Shown here piece after piece: positions 24,062-34,242 of a stretch of DNA of 41,987 nucleotides. Every line of letters begins with the position of its first letter. Position 1 is the first letter of the stretch. Origin of the DNA: a virus. The stretch covers positions 1 through 41,987 of IMG/VR virus record IMGVR_UViG_3300036814_001776. One strand, written 5' to 3'. The position numbers and the translations under genes are program-made. The notes under the pieces were generated by a model, which was given only the letters and a program-made list of their open reading frames with translations, was not told the DNA's origin and ran no database searches.

Positions 24062-26047
24062 ATGGCACCCTCTCAACCAGTAATCGAACAAATGTCCCGA
24101 ATGGACAGGCCGATTATTTCTATGTCGGCATGGGGACCGGCGGGGCTGGACGCAGTAGGTCCGTCCGACTTCGACTACGATCATGAGGTAGAGATTTCAA
24201 AATGGGTAAGCTCTGTCACATGGTTAAAAAGCGTACAGTCCCCATGGGAATCGATTCAACTAACGCTTCGGGTATCTCGGAAAAATTGGAGCACTTTTTT
24301 CCCCGGCCACCGAAACGATGACCCGGCAAAGAAGCAAAACACAAGCCGTCAACCCGGAGTCGGCTGGTGGGTTACAGTCAAACTGGCACAGCCTTTGAAG
24401 ACAAAGGGGAACGTGCCTGTAACAATTGCGTGGGGCCGGGTGGAATCCATTCGGTTCACCATGCGGCCCGGACAAGTCGGACACGTCGAAACAGATCGAG
24501 TTGAAATCGTGTGCGGCTCTTGGATGAATCTTGTTGCAAACTCTCGCGTTATTCTTGCTGCCGGTAGTGTTCAGGGAGAAAAGGGTTTTGTTTACGGGAT
24601 GCGCCAATGGTCGCGTTTCATGCGAACCTTTATGCGCTCCTTGAAAACACACAAACCGGGGAAGCTCTTTGATAAACTTTGGCGCACCATGGTCAAGGTC
24701 CGCATTCCTCCCGCGCTTTCTGGGGGGAAAACAGACGCGCTTATCGGGGAGCAGATTCCAGTTATTTGGAATGCGGATATGTGCGATAAATTTATTCCTA
24801 CACGATCACACCAACAACTCGATATTCACGGATATGCGATCAACGCTTTTGGGTCATCAAGAGGGCCGAACGGCTCTCTCTTACAGCTTTTTCGGGGGGC
24901 ATTTGGGGCCGATCAAAATCTAACGGAATTTTTTCCAACAATAGATTATCCGTGGAGACGGCAGGAAGCGGATAAAGCACCGTACCAAACGGCTGTTGGG
25001 AGGGCTCTTAACGCACAGCCTGTTTTGATGTATCGAATGCGCCCTTGGTTGCTGGAACCAATCAATAAAAAGAGCCGAGAAGCGCAAATGGCTCAAAGAA
25101 ACAAAAGCGGTGAACAGGAAGGGTTTGAATATATGAAAGCCCCGTCAACCGCTTCGGAAAGACGCAAAGTGAACCTGTTTCAAAAGGCTACTCCGTATCA
25201 CGCGGGGCAATCGGGCGATGTTACTTTCACAGAAGAAGAAGCAGACGACAACGTACCACTCTCGGGCCTTGAAGCCGAAATATTGGGAATGACCCATACT
25301 CCAGATGACATTTATGCGTTCGATTATATGCACAAGGATTCGGATAGAATCAACGGCATTTACGTTCAAACGCCGATGCAGCCCAATACCACGATGCAAA
25401 TGCACGGTGGTTTTGGACAGCCTATGCTGAATCTCCATGACGCACGAAAAAACGGTCTTCGAATGTATGACATTGATTGGCCCATGTTTCCCGCAACCGC
25501 TTCGGGCTCTGCGGAGCTTCTTAAACACAAACTAAATGCGGTTGTCGAAGTGGGCGGGGAGTTTTTCGCACAAGGCGAGGCTTTCGCATCGGGTACAGCA
25601 GAACTGCGATATAAACCGTGGCTTACTCCCGGCACTTGGCAATCATTCACACCCGCATACAGCGAGGGAACAACGGGGGGCCTTCGCATTATCGCCTATG
25701 TAGAAACGGTTATAACCAAATTTGAAGTATCCGATGTCGGCAAAATCCGTGCGCGAACAACGGTCCAGTTTATAAGAGGACACGTTGCGATGGATGTAAA
25801 AAGTACCAGCAAAGAAGAGGACCCTTTTGGATTTGCCACAGTCACTCTTTGGGGCGAAGGAAAGCTAAACAAAAAAGCCAAAGACGTAATTGCAACTACG
25901 GATATGTCGCTAACGAACCTTGATCGGAAAACACGGGAACTGACTAGCCCCAAACCCCCAAAGCCGCCCAAAGTATTGGATGAGACAGAAAAAGACCTTC
26001 TAAAGAAGCAAAACCCGGACACGTCAGACCAAGAAGAAGATGAATAA
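24062..26047 (+). CDS. Baseplate hub protein
   Basis: A 661-residue protein directly after the tape measure, with its ATG right after the previous stop. The first half is beta-rich with SSVTWLKSVQSPWESIQLTLRVS near 50 and repeated tube-like strands, as in gp27/gp44-type hubs. Near 410-480 there is a hub-like segment (YAFDYMHKDSDRINGIYV and DIDWPMFP). The last 50 residues are a Lys/Pro/Glu-rich flexible tail. It would cap the tail tube and hold the spike. Confidence 0.65.
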   Translation: MAPSQPVIEQMSRMDRPIISMSAWGPAGLDAVGPSDFDYDHEVEISKWVSSVTWLKSVQSPWESIQLTLRVSRKNWSTFFPGHRNDDPAKKQNTSRQPGVGWWVTVKLAQPLKTKGNVPVTIAWGRVESIRFTMRPGQVGHVETDRVEIVCGSWMNLVANSRVILAAGSVQGEKGFVYGMRQWSRFMRTFMRSLKTHKPGKLFDKLWRTMVKVRIPPALSGGKTDALIGEQIPVIWNADMCDKFIPTRSHQQLDIHGYAINAFGSSRGPNGSLLQLFRGAFGADQNLTEFFPTIDYPWRRQEADKAPYQTAVGRALNAQPVLMYRMRPWLLEPINKKSREAQMAQRNKSGEQEGFEYMKAPSTASERRKVNLFQKATPYHAGQSGDVTFTEEEADDNVPLSGLEAEILGMTHTPDDIYAFDYMHKDSDRINGIYVQTPMQPNTTMQMHGGFGQPMLNLHDARKNGLRMYDIDWPMFPATASGSAELLKHKLNAVVEVGGEFFAQGEAFASGTAELRYKPWLTPGTWQSFTPAYSEGTTGGLRIIAYVETVITKFEVSDVGKIRARTTVQFIRGHVAMDVKSTSKEEDPFGFATVTLWGEGKLNKKAKDVIATTDMSLTNLDRKTRELTSPKPPKPPKVLDETEKDLLKKQNPDTSDQEEDE

Positions 26048-27550
26048 ATGACTGTTAGAAGAAAGGGCAAAGGCAGACGGGGAGCAATACGAAGCGCCCA
26101 AGTTGTATTTGGGCCGTATTTGGCGGCTGACGATGTTGCTAAATCCGCAGGCGTTCGAGCGCCGGTTGTTGATGTTGTTGATCAATACGGCGAACCGTGG
26201 AATGGCTGCAAACTGGTCATACCCGGTGGAGGAAGGGCAGGCGTATATTTTCCTCCCTCTTCCTCGCTTTCAAAAAGAGTCACTTTTGACAAAGCGTCTG
26301 GATCGGAAGTCGTTTTGTGCTTTGGCGATGGGCTAAAACCGCAACCCGTGGTTATGGGGGCATTTATGCACCCCACGTTATCTAAAAAAAGATTTCGACC
26401 AAAAGCCGAAAAAATCCCAGACGCGGACAATTCGTCGCTTGACGGAAAGATAAACGTAGACGATGCCATTATTCCCGGCCTTGGTGGTGGACGGATTATT
26501 CTGGGCGGGGATACCGACGCTCGGATTGAAATCGACACCCGGCTTACCGGCACGGCGAAGAAAATCGGACGACCTATTTATCTTTCCGTTGGTGGCCACA
26601 TTTCAAAAGAGGGACATGCCAGCAACGTCGTAATTACTCAATCCAATGTTAAAGCCTATGATAGATTGCTTCTAGCCCACTCAACCGGGATTCTAATTGA
26701 AAAAATGTGCGCGAAAATTGACCAACTGGAAGCTACCGTGACCGCTCTTTACAACTGGGCAAAGCAAATGAAAGTGGAAACCGATCAATTTGGTCAGGCT
26801 GCGAGCGGCTTTATCCAATTTAGACCGGGTTCGCCAAACACCGGAGATCTCGGCGGCTGGGCTGTCGGTAACATGCCTTCGCTCTGTATACCGGAATTCA
26901 AAGGCTCAGATTGGTGTAAACCGGAAAAAACACTCGCAGGCAAGAGGGTCAAACTGCTGGGCGGCAGCTTGCCGAACCCGGATTTACAAGGAATCGGTTC
27001 CGACGCGCTGTCTTCTTACGTTGACCCCAAAACTCATGTTAAATCGGCTTCCGTTGGGACGAAGAAAGCGCCCATAACTTCACGGCTCAATCATATCGGC
27101 TTTAGCGCCGTTGCCTTGAAACAGTTTCCCGCAATGACAATGCGCGGCCATGCGAAGGATAAAAAAGGCTATCCGTCTTCCACAACATACGACGATCAAG
27201 CGTATTGGGCAGATCGATCAAAAACAACGGGCGAGGGCCAGTATTTGCGCTTTTGGGCAGACAAAACGGGCGACTTCAACAAGTCTATGTCTAACTCCAA
27301 AAAAGCGATCTGGTACGACTGGAGCGGCGATTACGAACTTCACCGGGAACTGTCTCGTTATTGCGTTGGCTCTACAATTCGGATCTCTCCAAACTCTCTT
27401 TGGTCTGAGGAAAATAGGTTTGCTGGAGGCGAGGGAGTCCCACATAAATCGCCACAAGTTTTCGTGGATTTGAACCCCGCGCCTTTAGCGCACACTCTCA
27501 CGGGCGGCAAATACTGGACAAAAGACAAATATAAACACGGAGGTAACTAA
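26048..27550 (+). CDS. Baseplate spike / puncturing protein
   Basis: A 500-residue protein coupled to the hub. Residues about 60-115 look like an OB-fold with a WNGCKLVIPGGG start. Residues about 140-200 are beta-strand and Gly/Asp-rich (GGGRIILGGDTDARIEIDT), as in the spike shaft. A helix with heptads (IEKMCAKIDQLEATVTAL) follows near 216-240. The C-terminal half is a separate globular domain of unknown fold with many aromatic residues. A metal-binding tip (HxH) was not seen. Assignment by position and OB/beta pattern. Confidence 0.6.
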   Translation: MTVRRKGKGRRGAIRSAQVVFGPYLAADDVAKSAGVRAPVVDVVDQYGEPWNGCKLVIPGGGRAGVYFPPSSSLSKRVTFDKASGSEVVLCFGDGLKPQPVVMGAFMHPTLSKKRFRPKAEKIPDADNSSLDGKINVDDAIIPGLGGGRIILGGDTDARIEIDTRLTGTAKKIGRPIYLSVGGHISKEGHASNVVITQSNVKAYDRLLLAHSTGILIEKMCAKIDQLEATVTALYNWAKQMKVETDQFGQAASGFIQFRPGSPNTGDLGGWAVGNMPSLCIPEFKGSDWCKPEKTLAGKRVKLLGGSLPNPDLQGIGSDALSSYVDPKTHVKSASVGTKKAPITSRLNHIGFSAVALKQFPAMTMRGHAKDKKGYPSSTTYDDQAYWADRSKTTGEGQYLRFWADKTGDFNKSMSNSKKAIWYDWSGDYELHRELSRYCVGSTIRISPNSLWSEENRFAGGEGVPHKSPQVFVDLNPAPLAHTLTGGKYWTKDKYKHGGN

Positions 27551-29265
27551 TGCCTAGTGGCAATCAGTCACCGGATAAGGAGGCGTTTGGATTTGATGTA
27601 GGAACGGGATATCTCGCAGACTTGCTGCGCGTACCCGTGCCTTATGTTCTCGAATTATGGGAAAGAGAAGGAAAAACGGATACCCTAAAAATGAGCCTGT
27701 GCCTCCCGAACACACCAGAATCCATCCAACTATCCCGGCCTGCGGCAACCTCAATCAATTGGACTTTGGGCGAACCTGTTCGAGAATTTAGCAAACTTCG
27801 TCACCGAAAAATTCAATTCCGGGGTCGAACCGGAGTCGAACTGCGACCCGGCTATAATCGAAAAGGCCAAGTGCTGGGCCAACCGGGGCCGATTATTCTG
27901 CAAGAGTTCGACGGCTTTTTGAAAGACTACCAAGACGCAGCCAACAACGCTTCTCAAGCCCACCACGGGCATTCAAGACACTGGTCTAATCCCAAAGAAA
28001 TCATCATGGTTTTTCGCGCATTCGATGAGCAAATACACCTTTGTGTAGAACCCGTTGAATGGTCTTTTCAAAGAGATACCTCCATTAGCAAGTTTGGATA
28101 CCAATGGAATCTTGTGCTGGACGCTTGGGGCGTTTTCAAAGCCAAAAAAGCGCCAAGCGCCCTTGGTGAAAATATTGGCGGGTTCATGGACGCTTTTCAA
28201 AAAGGGATAGATGTAGCCACTGCCTTCACTGCCCAGATCAGCAACATCGTCGAAAACTTTCATAACGACTTGATCTCGCTGCGAGCGCCCTTCATCTCCC
28301 TTACAAACGGCATCGGCCTAGCCTCAAAAGCATTTCAAACTATCGGTTCTACGGCTAAAGCCGATTTTCTACACGGCATTTGCGCGGACTTAATTAACAG
28401 CAGCCGTTTATGTATTACCGCCGTTGGCGATATGGCCGAAGTTGTGGACGCTTACCAAGAGGGAGGGCAGTGGGAGCAGCTTTATGACACGTTCCAAAAC
28501 ATAACGGGCCTAACAGAAGACATACAGCGAAACGCGCTTGAGTTTTCCGGTCAAATGGGGTTTCCGTCCCATACTGCAAGGGACAAGGCTTTAGAGGCTT
28601 TCGGCAAACCTCTGCCATCGCTCTCTTTCCTTGGGGGACCAAAGGATTTATCAAAAGCCGGGGTCTATGTATCAAAAGAAGGGGAAACCCCTTCAGACAT
28701 TGTTGGAAAGTTCGGACAAGATAAAACCAAGGTTCCCGCACTGGCTGAATTCAATAGTTGGGTGGACTCCTATCACGATTCACAGGGAAAGCCTCTGGGA
28801 CCGGGCAGCATTATTTATATTCCTGCCGAATGGGTGGCAGAGGCTCCGCAAATGCTCAAGCAGTTGAAACAAGCGCCCGAATTATTTTTTACAGATTTAT
28901 ATTTAGATCCGGCAACGGGTGATCTCGCAACATTCGGCACCGATAAAAAGGATGTTCAAACAGTGCGAGGAACGGCAAACATTGAACAGGCAATTCGAAA
29001 CCGGCTTTTGACAACTCAAGGCGAAAGCGCGATGTTCCCGGCCTATGGTTTACCGTTTAAGCCGGGAGATCCCGTCACGGCTCAAATTTCAGCCACCTAT
29101 GTAGCTTCACATTTGAGCCACCAACTTATGCGGGATATACGGGTCAACGATGTTACAGAAATCGTTGTTACGCTTGACGGAGATACCGTATACGCATCTA
29201 TGGCAATTGAGCCGACAGCAGGAGCAAAAATACCCGTCATTTCACCCGTGGCGACCGGGACGTAA
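27550..29265 (+). CDS. Composite baseplate protein: tube initiator-like, LysM and gp25-like domains
   Basis: A 571-residue protein that seems to join three modules. Residues about 25-205 show the pattern of the contractile-injection tube-initiator/LysM family, with REFSKLRHRKIQFRGRTGVEL and FGYQWNLVLDAWG. Residues about 370-428 are LysM-like (KEGETPSDIVGKFG ... LGPGSIIYIPAEW). Residues about 450-560 match the gp25/GPW wedge domain (RGTANIEQAIRNRLLTTQGESAMFPAYG). In T4 these are separate genes (53 and 25). The fusion would place tube start and sheath/wedge start in one chain. One-base overlap with the spike gene. Confidence 0.7.
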   Translation: MPSGNQSPDKEAFGFDVGTGYLADLLRVPVPYVLELWEREGKTDTLKMSLCLPNTPESIQLSRPAATSINWTLGEPVREFSKLRHRKIQFRGRTGVELRPGYNRKGQVLGQPGPIILQEFDGFLKDYQDAANNASQAHHGHSRHWSNPKEIIMVFRAFDEQIHLCVEPVEWSFQRDTSISKFGYQWNLVLDAWGVFKAKKAPSALGENIGGFMDAFQKGIDVATAFTAQISNIVENFHNDLISLRAPFISLTNGIGLASKAFQTIGSTAKADFLHGICADLINSSRLCITAVGDMAEVVDAYQEGGQWEQLYDTFQNITGLTEDIQRNALEFSGQMGFPSHTARDKALEAFGKPLPSLSFLGGPKDLSKAGVYVSKEGETPSDIVGKFGQDKTKVPALAEFNSWVDSYHDSQGKPLGPGSIIYIPAEWVAEAPQMLKQLKQAPELFFTDLYLDPATGDLATFGTDKKDVQTVRGTANIEQAIRNRLLTTQGESAMFPAYGLPFKPGDPVTAQISATYVASHLSHQLMRDIRVNDVTEIVVTLDGDTVYASMAIEPTAGAKIPVISPVATGT

Positions 29266-29274
29266 GGATAGCTG

Positions 29275-29303
29275 CTGACACGTCAAAAACTCAGTGATAA
29301 GAT
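29275..29303 (+). promoter_or_regulatory. Putative promoter before baseplate J
   Basis: CTGACA (29275-29280) and TAAGAT (29298-29303) are 17 bases apart in the only sizeable gap of the baseplate region. The GAGGA ribosome site of the J gene follows. By-eye match only. Confidence 0.35.
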
Positions 29304-29321
29304 GGCCCCGAGGATTTTTCT

Positions 29322-30767
29322 ATGGTGTATAAAGTACGAAGTTCGGCAAACATTTTGAAAGCGATGACTTCCCGCGTTGTTGCCCGAAGCGACTTGGCCG
29401 ATATTGCCGAGGGCTCTGTGATCATGCACATTCTGGCAAGCGCGGCTGAAGAGATAAACAGCGTAGAGCTTCGCCTAAAGACAATTCGGGATTCGTACTC
29501 TTTCGATAATCTTGTCGGGACCGATCTGGATGAACGGGTTGCAGAGCTTCCCCCCGAAGGATTGACGCGCCTAGCGGAAACAGCGGCGGCGGGTAGTGTG
29601 CTGACTCTTACGCGAGATTCAACCGACGTAGCCGCAGCGTTGGCTGTACCGGAAGGCTCTCTTTTTTCTCGTAGCGACGACTCTTCGTTAACTTACGCGA
29701 CAACTGCCGAGGTAACTTTTGAAGCCGGTTCCGCGTCAGTATCCGATGTTCCCGTCGCCTGTAGCGTAACCGGCACAATCGGAAACGCGCCTAAAGGCAT
29801 AATCAATGTCGTTGAAATGGCTCCCGACGCCGTGACCGGCGTTGTACAAACAACCACGTTAACCAACGGATCGGATGAAGAAACCGATCTTCGATTGAAA
29901 CAGCGCGCAATTGCATATTTGGGATCTTTAGCTCGCTGCCAGCCAAATGCCTTAGAATACGCGGCCCTTTCTTTTATTTCGGAAGCCGGTGTACGAATGC
30001 AGTATGCGAAATTGGCCGAAGATCCAGAACGACCCGGCTATTCTCGACTCGTTGTAGACGACGGAGCCGATGCCCCCAGCGTTGATGAACATCCTTCGCA
30101 ACAACAGGGGCAAACGTCCCGAGGGCTTACACCCAAAGCAGGGCAAAGCGTACTTTGGCACGAGCGACCGGCCACAAAACCAATTGAAGAAGTGCAAATC
30201 TTTAACTCGAACGGCGTTTATACAAAAAGCCTGCTTGCCTCAAACAATGATTTCGTTTCCGTTCCCGAACGCGGATTGGTTTATCTGAAAACGCCTCTCA
30301 CACAAAGCGGCGAATACCAATGGGCGATTTTGGGGACGATGTATAAGATTTTCACAGGGGCAATTGCCGAGCTTCAGGAAGTCATTGAAGGAGACACGTC
30401 GTCGCCCGTGGATTTCCCCGGTTTTCGTGCAGCCGGAACGAGGGTTCAAGTAATACCGGCAACCGCTCTTTTTACCCAGTTTTTGGTTCACGTTGTTCCG
30501 GTTTCAAAGATCACAGTCAAAGATGTCGTCGCAGAAGTGAAACAAGATGCTATTGAATATTGCCGTTCGCTTGGACCCGGTGAACCGCTGTATGTCGCAC
30601 GGCTTTATGATGTCTTGTTGGACAACCGGAATTTACTCAACATTCATATTTACGACGCCTTTGAAACACCGTATGTAGCCAAAGAAGACGTGTATCCACA
30701 AAAGTTCGCGTCCGTTCGAACAACAGAAGACCGAATTACAGTCGTCGCCAAACCCGAGGGGGGATAG
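29322..30767 (+). CDS. Baseplate J-like wedge protein
   Basis: A 481-residue protein with the gpJ/gp47 pattern. It has an N-terminal helical part (AEGSVIMHILASAAEEINSVELRLKTIRDSYSF), then LVGTDLDERVAELPP, a beta domain with ALAVPEGSLFSR and TLTNGSDEETDLRLKQRAIAYLGSL near 185, which is the family core. The C-terminal part has KDVVAEVKQDAIEYC and DVLLDNRNLLNIHI. It links the wedge to the fibre-bearing proteins. Confidence 0.85.
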   Translation: MVYKVRSSANILKAMTSRVVARSDLADIAEGSVIMHILASAAEEINSVELRLKTIRDSYSFDNLVGTDLDERVAELPPEGLTRLAETAAAGSVLTLTRDSTDVAAALAVPEGSLFSRSDDSSLTYATTAEVTFEAGSASVSDVPVACSVTGTIGNAPKGIINVVEMAPDAVTGVVQTTTLTNGSDEETDLRLKQRAIAYLGSLARCQPNALEYAALSFISEAGVRMQYAKLAEDPERPGYSRLVVDDGADAPSVDEHPSQQQGQTSRGLTPKAGQSVLWHERPATKPIEEVQIFNSNGVYTKSLLASNNDFVSVPERGLVYLKTPLTQSGEYQWAILGTMYKIFTGAIAELQEVIEGDTSSPVDFPGFRAAGTRVQVIPATALFTQFLVHVVPVSKITVKDVVAEVKQDAIEYCRSLGPGEPLYVARLYDVLLDNRNLLNIHIYDAFETPYVAKEDVYPQKFASVRTTEDRITVVAKPEGG

Positions 30768-30770
30768 AAG

Positions 30771-32831
30771 ATGGACAAAGTACGCTTTCAGGCTTTGGAA
30801 AGACTTGACCTTGTAGACGCGGACGCTCTCCAAGACCTTGTGTACACATACGTTATGGAAGCCATGGGCGGTATCATGGGTTATTCTGTCGGCGGCGCGC
30901 TGACAAGAATCACATTCGAAGACGCTTCTGTGCCTCCAAACTACGGCATGTCGCTGGGACCATTTCAGTTTTATCACGTCCTTCCGTCAGAAGGTGACGG
31001 CACAGTGAACGCGGGTTTTCGCGGACGTGTTGTTACATACAGGCCGCAAGATAGTGGACAACCAGCCGTTCCTTGGTTCACAGATGCTCGAAACGCGGCA
31101 AATACTTGGTTTACCACCAACGCGGGGCTTTTGGGGGCTGTTATCGACGGCGAAGACGCTTCTGGAAACAATGTTGTAATTCCTCCTGAAGCGGGGGCCG
31201 ATTTGATTTTATGGGCAAGGCCGATGGAGGTTGACACCGACACCGACGCACGGCGGCAATGGAATGTCGATGATGGGAAAGAAGATCCTGTCTCTCTGAA
31301 AACAAGAAAAAGAACCCGCGTCGAATTCCAGTGGAAAAAAAGCCAACCGTCCTCTAGCTATCCTACAAATCCAGAAGATATTCCATGGACCGGCGTGGCC
31401 AAACTGTTATGGATATTGATGAGTACGACCGATGAGCCGGGGACGGGCAATAACAAACCCCAACTTATTCCGATCAGTGTGTGGGATTCGCCACAAGAAT
31501 ACGCCAGCACAAAAGAAGACGTTCGAGTGGCTTCAGACGCCAACGCGTTAGCTGCCGAAGTAGAATTTCAAAATCAGGTTCGTCCCGATACCGTTGCTGG
31601 ACAAACGTGGGACACATACGAAAGCTACGGCACCCACGATGTGGCCCCCCCAAATCCCGCAACTCAGCTAAGTGATCAAGGCGGCGGCGGTGCAACTTCG
31701 GTTAGCTATCTTATGAGTCCGGGGGCAACGGCGCGTGCTGATTTGCTCAAACACGGACACCTTGATTATTCAAATACGCACCATGGAAACGCTGCCTTTG
31801 GCCTGATTCAGATTCTCCACCTTATGCGTTCTCGAATAAGAGCGCATTTAGGCAACAAGAACGGATGGCAATACGAAAACTTCTTTTGGGCAGGCGCGCA
31901 ACCATGGTGGGCTTTGCCAAAACACGGCCTGCACCAACTACAAGAAAATATCGAAGCCGAAGAGGCATCTCGTGAATCTCGGGATGCTACTCTGACAAGT
32001 GCTATTGAATCTCTGGAATATCGGCAGTTCCAAGACGATTCAAAAATATACGGCCACGTAGAAGAAAGTTGGGAAAACGGGTACGCGCAAGAGCACGGAC
32101 AGATAAGTTGGGGTTATGGCACAGTTCCGGTAACGGCGGGATTTGGCAGAGTAAAGACGGCCAACGCGAAAATTAATAAGTACGACGGCATGTTTCTCAC
32201 ACAGGCGGTTGCAGACGGCACTGAATATGAACATCTTCCCCATTACACGCCGGGTCAACCCTTCAGTAATACGAATTTTGATATGAGTCAGGCTAGTCGC
32301 AGTGAGGCTTGGGGGGTGACTGCCCAGCGAAACATGCCGGGAAGTATGGCCGATTACGATTGGTTACACGGCGACATTGGCTCTGCTCATTTTACTGCCG
32401 ATGAGGTGGGCGTTTATTATGTAATCGCTTTGAACCCTTTGCGCTGCCACACAATCGATGTAGCTCAAATTACTTTTGGTACAACTTTTTTAGAGGCAAC
32501 TTCAGGTGATCCCATAGGCGGCGCGTTCGGAACCGCTAGTGGTGCGGAATATACGGTGGCACAATCGACTTGCACAAAAGTCGGTATACTTTCCCGCTCC
32601 AAGCTCTATAAGTACGACGGCTCGGCGTATAACGGGGATGTCCCCGCGCACGTTTTCCAAGTGCGGCTGTTTGCTTTTCATAAGCAAGTTGGCGGGGGAA
32701 ATACACACAGCCAATGGCTAGCGCAATACGGCGAAACCGACTATATCCCTGAATTTTTCATTACGTTTTTCGGACGACAGTTTAGAGCCCCATACGCCTC
32801 CGAGCTTGTTTCAGAAATAAATCAGGGCTAA
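30771..32831 (+). CDS. Large baseplate-distal / tail fibre-associated protein
   Basis: A 686-residue protein immediately after baseplate J. The N-terminal 150 residues are a beta-rich domain (GGALTRITFEDASVPPN) likely to attach to the baseplate. A helical segment follows around 390-420 (LQENIEAEEASRESRDA), perhaps a trimer coil. The C-terminal 200 residues are rich in aromatic and Gly residues (EVGVYYVIALNPLRCH), like a fibre tip or receptor-binding part. No clear family. Role from position and composition. Confidence 0.55.
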   Translation: MDKVRFQALERLDLVDADALQDLVYTYVMEAMGGIMGYSVGGALTRITFEDASVPPNYGMSLGPFQFYHVLPSEGDGTVNAGFRGRVVTYRPQDSGQPAVPWFTDARNAANTWFTTNAGLLGAVIDGEDASGNNVVIPPEAGADLILWARPMEVDTDTDARRQWNVDDGKEDPVSLKTRKRTRVEFQWKKSQPSSSYPTNPEDIPWTGVAKLLWILMSTTDEPGTGNNKPQLIPISVWDSPQEYASTKEDVRVASDANALAAEVEFQNQVRPDTVAGQTWDTYESYGTHDVAPPNPATQLSDQGGGGATSVSYLMSPGATARADLLKHGHLDYSNTHHGNAAFGLIQILHLMRSRIRAHLGNKNGWQYENFFWAGAQPWWALPKHGLHQLQENIEAEEASRESRDATLTSAIESLEYRQFQDDSKIYGHVEESWENGYAQEHGQISWGYGTVPVTAGFGRVKTANAKINKYDGMFLTQAVADGTEYEHLPHYTPGQPFSNTNFDMSQASRSEAWGVTAQRNMPGSMADYDWLHGDIGSAHFTADEVGVYYVIALNPLRCHTIDVAQITFGTTFLEATSGDPIGGAFGTASGAEYTVAQSTCTKVGILSRSKLYKYDGSAYNGDVPAHVFQVRLFAFHKQVGGGNTHSQWLAQYGETDYIPEFFITFFGRQFRAPYASELVSEINQG

Positions 32832-32845
32832 ACGAGGAATAGAAA

Positions 32846-34231
32846 ATGTCAATTACAGCCTACGCAGCCGGTGTCGCAGATCCCGAGAACAATTCAACAA
32901 CCGATCCAACCGTTGTTCAAGGCGACGTGGCTAACGACAAGGAAGTTACGCTGTATGGGGACGCCTCGGATACTACAAACAACAGTTGGCCAGCAGCAAA
33001 CGGAAGCGATGTCACATGGGCTTGGGCTTTGCTGAACAAACCAACGGGATCTTCGGCGGCTTTCAAAGTTGTAAACGGCACTTCGACTGCGACTTCTCAA
33101 AACCCCATCATTACACCGGTTGATGAGTGGGGAAATTACCGGCTTTTTTTGGTGGCAACCAACACCACAACATCCACAACAAGTGAAGCCGATCCACTAA
33201 AAGCGCCGGATTCGGCCTTTGTCACCATTCGCGTTACCTCAACAAATGCCGGAATTCAGAAACCGGCTGCGGGGGCACGAAATTGGCACGATAATTTGCA
33301 CGAGTGGGCCGATAAAATCGATACAAACTCGGCTGGTGATACGCACACTCTGAATGCCGGAAACACCGATGTCGGAGATGCTACAGGCGCGGATCTTGTC
33401 GCTCTTACTCAGGGAGGAGCCGCGTTTGATCCTGCAAATACTGCCAATCCTTTGCACAAGCATCGTGGGGATCATGTCGATAGAGCAGGGTATCAGCTAC
33501 AGCCAAACGGGACTTCGAGCGCATTCAATGTGGCCTATCCCGGCGTTGTGTATCTGGAAGAGGCCCCGGACGATTTGACGGCTCCAACAGTCCTTACACA
33601 AGAACGAATTGTCTATACCGGAACGGCAAATGTAACAAATTCTGTCAAAGAAATTACGGTACAAGCAGAGCCCAATCTGCCCGAAGCAGGCGCGAACATC
33701 ACAAAAGAGCAGTCCATACACACCATCGTTACTTCTGATTATATTGAAAAGATAGTCAACACCACGAGCGGCATTGAGGTAGGGGGCAGGCTGTATGTAC
33801 CGAACTACCATATAGCGTTCTTTATTCGAGAAGCAGTGACTTTGAATAACTGGTCTGTTGCATTGCAAGACGGTGGATCAAACGACGCCGCCACACTCGC
33901 TGCCGGTTATGAATTCGAGCTTAAAACAGCCGTCGATGCAGCGGCGCTAAAAGCTGGCACATTGGTCACTGTTACAAATTCAGACCTAGAGCCGGTCCCT
34001 ACTCAATATCACGGGGCATCGGGGGCCGAAAGTTCCCACTTAAACGTAACTCTTGCGGCGGGTTCTTACCTTTGTGTGGTATGTCTAAGGCACCCGGCTG
34101 ATTATTTCAATCAAACCCTAGATATCATCCCTAAACCCGGCTTTGACGCAACGCCTTATACTTTTGGCCGCCAACAAAAAAGGGGCCGTAACCTCTCTGC
34201 AACAATTAACTGCATTCGTCCGATTGGGTAG
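32846..34231 (+). CDS. Tail fibre-type protein with N-terminal Ig/PKD-like domain
   Basis: A 461-residue protein. Residues 1-130 look like an Ig/PKD-type beta-sandwich (WAWALLNKPTGSSAAF, DEWGNYRLFLVATN). A His-rich part near 160-215 (DTHTLNAGNTDVGDAT and PLHKHRGDHVDRA) resembles metal-binding collar sequences seen in fibre proteins. The C-terminal half is beta-rich with SYLCVVCLRHPADYF. Ribosome site GAGGA. Likely part of the adhesion apparatus. Confidence 0.55.
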   Translation: MSITAYAAGVADPENNSTTDPTVVQGDVANDKEVTLYGDASDTTNNSWPAANGSDVTWAWALLNKPTGSSAAFKVVNGTSTATSQNPIITPVDEWGNYRLFLVATNTTTSTTSEADPLKAPDSAFVTIRVTSTNAGIQKPAAGARNWHDNLHEWADKIDTNSAGDTHTLNAGNTDVGDATGADLVALTQGGAAFDPANTANPLHKHRGDHVDRAGYQLQPNGTSSAFNVAYPGVVYLEEAPDDLTAPTVLTQERIVYTGTANVTNSVKEITVQAEPNLPEAGANITKEQSIHTIVTSDYIEKIVNTTSGIEVGGRLYVPNYHIAFFIREAVTLNNWSVALQDGGSNDAATLAAGYEFELKTAVDAAALKAGTLVTVTNSDLEPVPTQYHGASGAESSHLNVTLAAGSYLCVVCLRHPADYFNQTLDIIPKPGFDATPYTFGRQQKRGRNLSATINCIRPIG

Positions 34232-34242
34232 GAGACTCATTT

